Shown one piece after another: positions 60,132 through 64,000 of a DNA stretch of 64,000 bases. Source of the stretch: JAWCQZ01 sp038869515 [NCBI: Halobacteria archaeon] (GTDB taxonomy: Archaea > Halobacteriota > Syntropharchaeia > JACQPP01); the NCBI GenBank assembly GCA_038869515.1, contig JAWCQZ010000002.1:235837-299836 (forward strand), given 5' to 3'. Both the position numbers and the translations under genes were made by a program. Numbering within the stretch: the first letter of the stretch is position 1; every line of letters starts with the position of its first letter. Below the pieces are notes generated by a model. It had not been told where the DNA came from. It saw nothing but the letters and a program-made list of their open reading frames with translations, and did not search any database.

Positions 60132-60700
60132 CGAACGTAAGCGTTTCGTTGATTACCGTCACGTTGTACCCCCGCCGCCGCGCCTCTTTCGCGAACCCGG
60201 TGTAGTCGGCGCACTCGGGGCGCTGGCAGGGGGCGGAGGGGATTCCAATCAGCCCGCCGTGGCCGATGTCGATGGTGAGGGTCGAGATGATGGGGGGCAG
60301 GATTTCCTCGGGGCCTTGCGGGGGCAACTTCTCGACGAGGGCTTCGATTTCCGAAGCCAAGGCCCTCAACTCTTCCAACGCCGCTGGGTCGCCATGGATG
60401 GCCCGGAGCGAGACCGCCTCGGCCCTCGCCGCCGCCTTGTAGATGTCGGCGAAGGCGAAGTGGCCGCCCGTCCGCAACAGCAGTTCCCGGGAGTCCTCTT
60501 TGATTGTCCGCGCCAGCGCATGGGCCACGAACGGGTCGGGGTTGGTGACGTTCTTGAGGTCGCGAATCATCTGCTGCAAGGTCTCGTTCTCCTCGGCCGT
60601 CCAGTGGGTCTTGGAGTCGCGGAGGGTGAAGATGCCGTTTTCAAGGGCCGCGTGGGTCGCGTTGATGGAGACATTGGGATGAAAAGATTCAAGGAGTTAT
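60115..60700 (-). pseudogene. N-terminal fragment of a surface-protein gene (array copy 1)
   Basis: The frame 60579-60115 reads from MQQMIRDLKN to FVICTS and is closely similar to the N-terminal part of the 535-residue protein at 60925 (shared TGGHFAFADIYKAAARAEAVSL and LPPQGPEEILPPIISTLTI). Similarity-like sequence continues upstream to about 60700 (NATHAALENGIFTLRDSK), but no start is visible and a stop precedes it. The rest of the protein is missing; the frame ends in the tldE 3' end. Confidence 0.65.
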
Positions 60701-60928
60701 TCATATCCCGAGTCGGATTAGGATTATATTTGCAAAGATGATTCCAACGGAACCGTATAGTAAGCCCCTTTTCAACCCAAGTCCATTATTTGTCATCCAA
60801 AATGCTGATGCCAATATCGCCACTAAAAATGCGATATTATTGAGGCCAATTTTATTGAAAATGAAAACGCATCCAAAGTAAAGTAGAGTTGGGACTGCGA
60901 TACTCGTTCCGAGGTCCTTGAGATTCAT
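60701..60928 (-). CDS. Small membrane protein
   Basis: A 75-residue protein with two hydrophobic segments (IAVPTLLYFGCVFIF and IAFLVAILASAFW, then GLLYGSVGIIFANIILI). It starts with an ATGA overlap after the large surface-protein gene. AT-rich codons differ from the chromosomal core. No family is recognised. Confidence 0.6.
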   Translation of the reverse strand: MNLKDLGTSIAVPTLLYFGCVFIFNKIGLNNIAFLVAILASAFWMTNNGLGLKRGLLYGSVGIIFANIILIRLGI

Positions 60929-62532
60929 TTTCCACACTTTGCGAATATAATGGCTAGTCCAGTCCCGGATGTGATTGCGGAAGCAATAATCGTTCCAAAT
61001 CCAAAACTTGCTAAGCTACCACCTGCTATGAACCCTCCTGGATTTGCCGCTAAAGCCGCTGGTATCGCAATCAATAAGCCCAGGCCAAGTGTCCCAAAAC
61101 CGATGAGTCCACCAATGCCACCTTGAAATGCCCTGTCAACTCCACCCTGGCAGGTGATAGGTTCAGAGGTCAGAGCGCTAAGGAAATCGAAGCCAATTCT
61201 ACTAGGAGTGACGCCGACGTCCTTCAGAACAGATTCGGGAGATGAGCCGTGGGCCTGTAGAGTATATACGCCCTCCAACAAAGTTAGTGTGCAAAACCCA
61301 GCATCGTTTGTTATGCACGAAAAAGTTTCGTTTGTAGATTTGTTTTTAGCGTCCACATGGAGTCCGCTTAGTGGGGAACCGCGAGCGTCAGCCACGGACA
61401 CAACTTCGACTCCAAATCCCTCTGGAATCGCGGGAACCCGCACCGTTCCAACAGTTGAGGCCCCGGGACGTAAGAATTCCAAAATGTTCAGCGCGAATTG
61501 TCTGTTGCTCCCCGCATCCAAATCTGGAGCTCCATCGTCGTCCCGGTCCCCGTCATCGAAGAGATGGAGGTCCGACACGAAAAACGCACTTCCGTTGCCG
61601 AGTCCCGAGGCAGCAGCGAGAACAGGGCCGGGCGGGTCCGTCCCGTTGAACAAACGGACTCTTGTGCTACTCCCGTTCCCTGTCACGATGGGCTCCGCGC
61701 CGAACAGGGTGATGAGGTCGGAGCCGTTGTAGGACTTGACTTCGGAGACGCCCTCGGTGGTCCGATGGGGAGTGAGATTGGTATAGGAGACGGTCGTGGA
61801 GAACGAAACGCCGTTGAACTGCTCGATTTGGCCAGCCCGGTAGATGACGCCGAACGGCGACGAGAGGTTGTTCACGGGCAAATCCTGGCTGACGTTCCAC
61901 AGCGCCTTGAAGTCGGGGTCGAAGCCAATCACGAACAGACCCCCTCCGGCCTCGACATACTGCTGAATCGCGTTCAGTTCGTCTGACGAGAAGGGGGTCA
62001 CGGGCGGGGGCACCATGAAGACATCTGTGCTGTTGAGTTTATCAAAGGTGATGGTCCCGTTGATTACGGTCACGTTGTGTCCACGGCGGCGGGCCTCTTT
62101 CGCGAACCCGGTGTAATCCACGCACTCCGGCCTCTGGCAAGGCGCGGCGGGGACTCCAATCAGGCCGCCGTGGCCGATCTCTATCGTCAAGGTCGAAATG
62201 ATTGGCGGCAGAATCTCCTCCGGGCCTTGGGGCGGCAGTTTGGGTATCAACGACTCAATCTCGGAGGCCAGGGCCCTCAACTCCTCCAGGGCGGCCGGGT
62301 CCCCGTGGATGGCCTGGAGGGAGACCGCCTCCGCCCTCGCCGCAGCCTTGTAGATGTCGGCGAAGGCGAAGTGGCCGCCGGTCTTGAGGAGGAGGGCCTG
62401 GACGCTCTCCTTGAGGCCCCGGGCGATGGCGAGGGCGAACCGCCGACCATCCCCAGAATTGACATTCGGGGCACTGTTGCTGTTGAAAAGGGCCGGAGGA
62501 GTTCCACACGCAGCTATCTCACCACCCGTCAT
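60925..62532 (-). CDS. Modular surface-protein-like protein with Gly-rich membrane C-terminus (array copy 2)
   Basis: A 535-residue protein. N-terminal helices are shared with the fragment at 60115. Residues about 150-330 hold a GATase-like/DUF4350-type domain (EARRRGHNVTVINGTITF, QQYVEAGGGLFVIGFD, SAFFVSDLHLF). Then comes a beta-sandwich domain, and a Gly/Ala-rich C-terminal pair of membrane segments. Many N-x-S/T sequons suggest glycosylation. The visible N-terminus lacks a signal peptide. It overlaps a small membrane-protein gene at each end. Confidence 0.6.
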   Translation of the reverse strand: MTGGEIAACGTPPALFNSNSAPNVNSGDGRRFALAIARGLKESVQALLLKTGGHFAFADIYKAAARAEAVSLQAIHGDPAALEELRALASEIESLIPKLPPQGPEEILPPIISTLTIEIGHGGLIGVPAAPCQRPECVDYTGFAKEARRRGHNVTVINGTITFDKLNSTDVFMVPPPVTPFSSDELNAIQQYVEAGGGLFVIGFDPDFKALWNVSQDLPVNNLSSPFGVIYRAGQIEQFNGVSFSTTVSYTNLTPHRTTEGVSEVKSYNGSDLITLFGAEPIVTGNGSSTRVRLFNGTDPPGPVLAAASGLGNGSAFFVSDLHLFDDGDRDDDGAPDLDAGSNRQFALNILEFLRPGASTVGTVRVPAIPEGFGVEVVSVADARGSPLSGLHVDAKNKSTNETFSCITNDAGFCTLTLLEGVYTLQAHGSSPESVLKDVGVTPSRIGFDFLSALTSEPITCQGGVDRAFQGGIGGLIGFGTLGLGLLIAIPAALAANPGGFIAGGSLASFGFGTIIASAITSGTGLAIIFAKCGK

Positions 62533-62981
62533 TACAGAAGGCCTTTTCGTCTAAGAGCATCTCCCATCGCAATGAGATAGACTTCCGACAAGGTGTCAAG
62601 CATTAATACTCCTGCAAAGGCAGCCATGAAGAGTGGGAGCGCGGTATTTGCGATAATGCTTGAGGACTCATCAACCGGAATCAAATGCGATAGATAGCTC
62701 ACTAAAAGGGGGCCAATTATAAGCAGCCCGATAAAGGGAATCAGTAGTAGTAGCTTAATTCGTAGGAATGACCTTTTAATTCGAAAATAGGTTTTCAGAA
62801 TTCCAATTACCGGGTCACTCTCCTTAGTTTTTGAGAACATTTTTATTAACTCTTCGACTGGAAGATGCTGAATAGATTTTGTTAGGCGTCTGAGATATAC
62901 GTACCGAAAAACTATAACGGCTAAAAGTAAGAGGAATACTAAAAGAAATCGTCCATCTATCTCCAATCTTAGGATAGACAT
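62532..62981 (-). CDS. Membrane protein
   Basis: A 149-residue protein with about four hydrophobic segments and a cytoplasmic helix (LTKSIQHLPVEELIKMFSKTKESD). AT-rich codons. It overlaps its neighbours by 1 and 13 bp, so it is coupled to the surface-protein genes. Unknown function. Confidence 0.6.
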   Translation of the reverse strand: MSILRLEIDGRFLLVFLLLLAVIVFRYVYLRRLTKSIQHLPVEELIKMFSKTKESDPVIGILKTYFRIKRSFLRIKLLLLIPFIGLLIIGPLLVSYLSHLIPVDESSSIIANTALPLFMAAFAGVLMLDTLSEVYLIAMGDALRRKGLL

Positions 62982-63469
62982 TTACCACCCAGTTGCAACA
63001 ACTCAGTCAAACCAGCTGATAAGGTGACTCCTCCAAATCCAATTAAAAAGCCGCCAATACCCGCGGCGCCCCAAACGGCAACCGGTATGGTCGGCGCCGC
63101 TAGACCGCCGGTTGCCGCAGTCCCAAATCCGGTGGCTATCGCGGCACCCACTGGGAGTAAAATACCGCCGATTATCATCGTCAACCCACCGAAAATATTC
63201 GACCCAGCACTAAGGGCTCCGGCTATTAAACAGCGCGTTTGCTCTACCGAGAACGAAGATCGAGACTGAACGAAGCTCGTTTGGCCGTCGCTTGCCTGTG
63301 GGTCTATAAAAGACGTAAAAACGGACCCATCTTCAATCACACGCGACTCTATTGAATAGTTTCCAACAGGTACAAGGACGCGACAAAAACCAAGTTCGTT
63401 GGTCGTACATGTGAATTTTTCACTAGTAATCTTGTAAGAGTTTAGCCAACCGGTCTGCCCCGGGCGCAT
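62969..63469 (-). pseudogene. C-terminal fragment of a surface-protein gene (array copy 3)
   Basis: A 166-residue frame. From about residue 9 it resembles the last third of the 535-residue protein (FTCTTNELGFCRVLV against FSCITNDAGFCTLTL), including the Gly-rich membrane segments. The first residues come from the 3' end of the transposase, so the N-terminal two thirds are lost and the gene is truncated. Confidence 0.65.
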
Positions 63470-64000
63470 CGAGAGAGAGTCCGCTCCAGCAGTTTAATAA
63501 AGTTCCGGCCACTGCGTCGGCAGCTCTCCTTCACACTGACGAGGACCGTCGTGGTCTCCGCCCCCGCCTGCGACTTGCTCCCGTGGGTGTTGTTCCGGAC
63601 CACCACCATCGGGCGAATCTCCCGCTCCACGCCGTTGGAGTGCCAGGGCACCCCGGGATACCGCAGGAAGGTGAACATCTGGTGGCGGCACTTCCGGAGC
63701 CCTCCGGCCAGTTGGTCCGCGTGGGGGTCCCGATGCTCCCGGTCGATGAGCCGGTCGAGCCGCCTCTCGAACCGGTCGGCGCCCTGTCTCCGGCGCCTCG
63801 GCCCCTCCACGCTCTCGTGGAAGTCGATGGCGTCCCGCAGGATGCGCCGCAGTTTCTTGATGAACCGGATGAACTCGTGGCACGGACGCCCCGCCCGGGT
63901 GAACCTCGGGGGCTCGCTCCTCCGGAGGGGCCTCGGCTCCATCCCCTTCTCGACCTCGAACCGCTGAATCCTCCGGTTCACGTGGACGAGGCATTGCTGC
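63442..64000 (-). mobile_element. IS66-like transposase, cut by the window end
   Basis: The frame stays open from the window end to 63442. The C-terminal PWHSNGVEREIRPMVVVRNN resembles the NNxxER end of IS66-type DDE transposases, followed by the TTTVLVSVKESCRRSG helix. The start and N-terminal half are outside the window. The stop lies 27 bp inside the truncated surface-protein frame. No terminal inverted repeat could be identified. Confidence 0.7.

Noticed and set aside
1-64000. CRISPR array or rRNA genes
   Set aside because: No regularly spaced repeats and no rRNA-like sequence were seen.

Overview
The window is a GC-rich (roughly two thirds G+C), gene-dense archaeal chromosome segment. 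Archaeal markers are TBP, the Spt5/SecE pair, aIF5B, geranylgeranylglyceryl-phosphate synthase, a tetraether-synthase-type radical SAM enzyme, CofG/CofH for coenzyme F420, a PC4-like protein and a XerA-type recombinase. Many genes have a TATA-like box about 25-30 bp before the start codon and so look leaderless; inside operons ATGA/GTGA start-stop overlaps are common. Single-domain KaiC-like ATPases, a DUF835 protein and the gene set suggest an uncultured, high-GC Thermoplasmatota lineage. The taxon is an inference, not proven by any single gene.

Layout. 1-5497: ether-lipid cluster (5'-truncated Tes-like radical SAM enzyme, three ferredoxins, a DUF1858/IscA-like protein, geranylgeranyl reductase, GGGP synthase). 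5481-16149: mixed genes, including two KaiC-like ATPases, the cobalamin adenosyltransferase, a VOC enzyme, an MFS transporter, a decayed EVE-domain gene, a nitroreductase and aIF5B. 16225-20636: membrane proteins, an SDR epimerase and the two methylmalonyl-CoA mutase subunits. 20637-27136: an accessory island lying between the mutase genes and meaB. It holds a tRNA-like sequence, a type IIG restriction-modification gene with an AT-rich specificity region, a DprA-phosphoribosyltransferase pair, an MNT/HEPN pair and two extra partial copies of the 3' end of the RM gene that separate these modules. Short GC palindromes sit in frame inside coding or formerly coding sequence here.

27137-35711: meaB, a CPBP protease, ilvN, a hexapeptide acyltransferase, a xerA gene with a dif-like site directly upstream, TBP, SecE, Spt5, PC4 and mobA. 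35708-42439: molybdenum formate dehydrogenase (fdhA, a NuoE-NuoF fusion, mobA, fdhD) with a 7TM-DUF835 protein in between. 42510-60131: a pilin-like protein, a redoxin, a methyltransferase, an Asp-box protein, a copper-type P-ATPase with a YHS domain at each end, purB, a PHP protein, metG, cofG/cofH, PadR and tldD/tldE. 60115-64000: an AT-richer accessory block with a decaying tandem array of N-glycosylation-motif-rich surface-protein genes, small membrane proteins and an IS66-like transposase cut by the window edge.

The main functional themes are membrane-lipid maturation with dedicated electron carriers, B12-dependent methylmalonyl-CoA metabolism (adenosyltransferase, mutase, MeaB), formate oxidation, F420 synthesis and a defence island. 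Perfect GC hairpins and one 27-bp palindrome recur across the window, often touching start or stop codons. I see no rRNA gene, no CRISPR array and no convincing intact tRNA.
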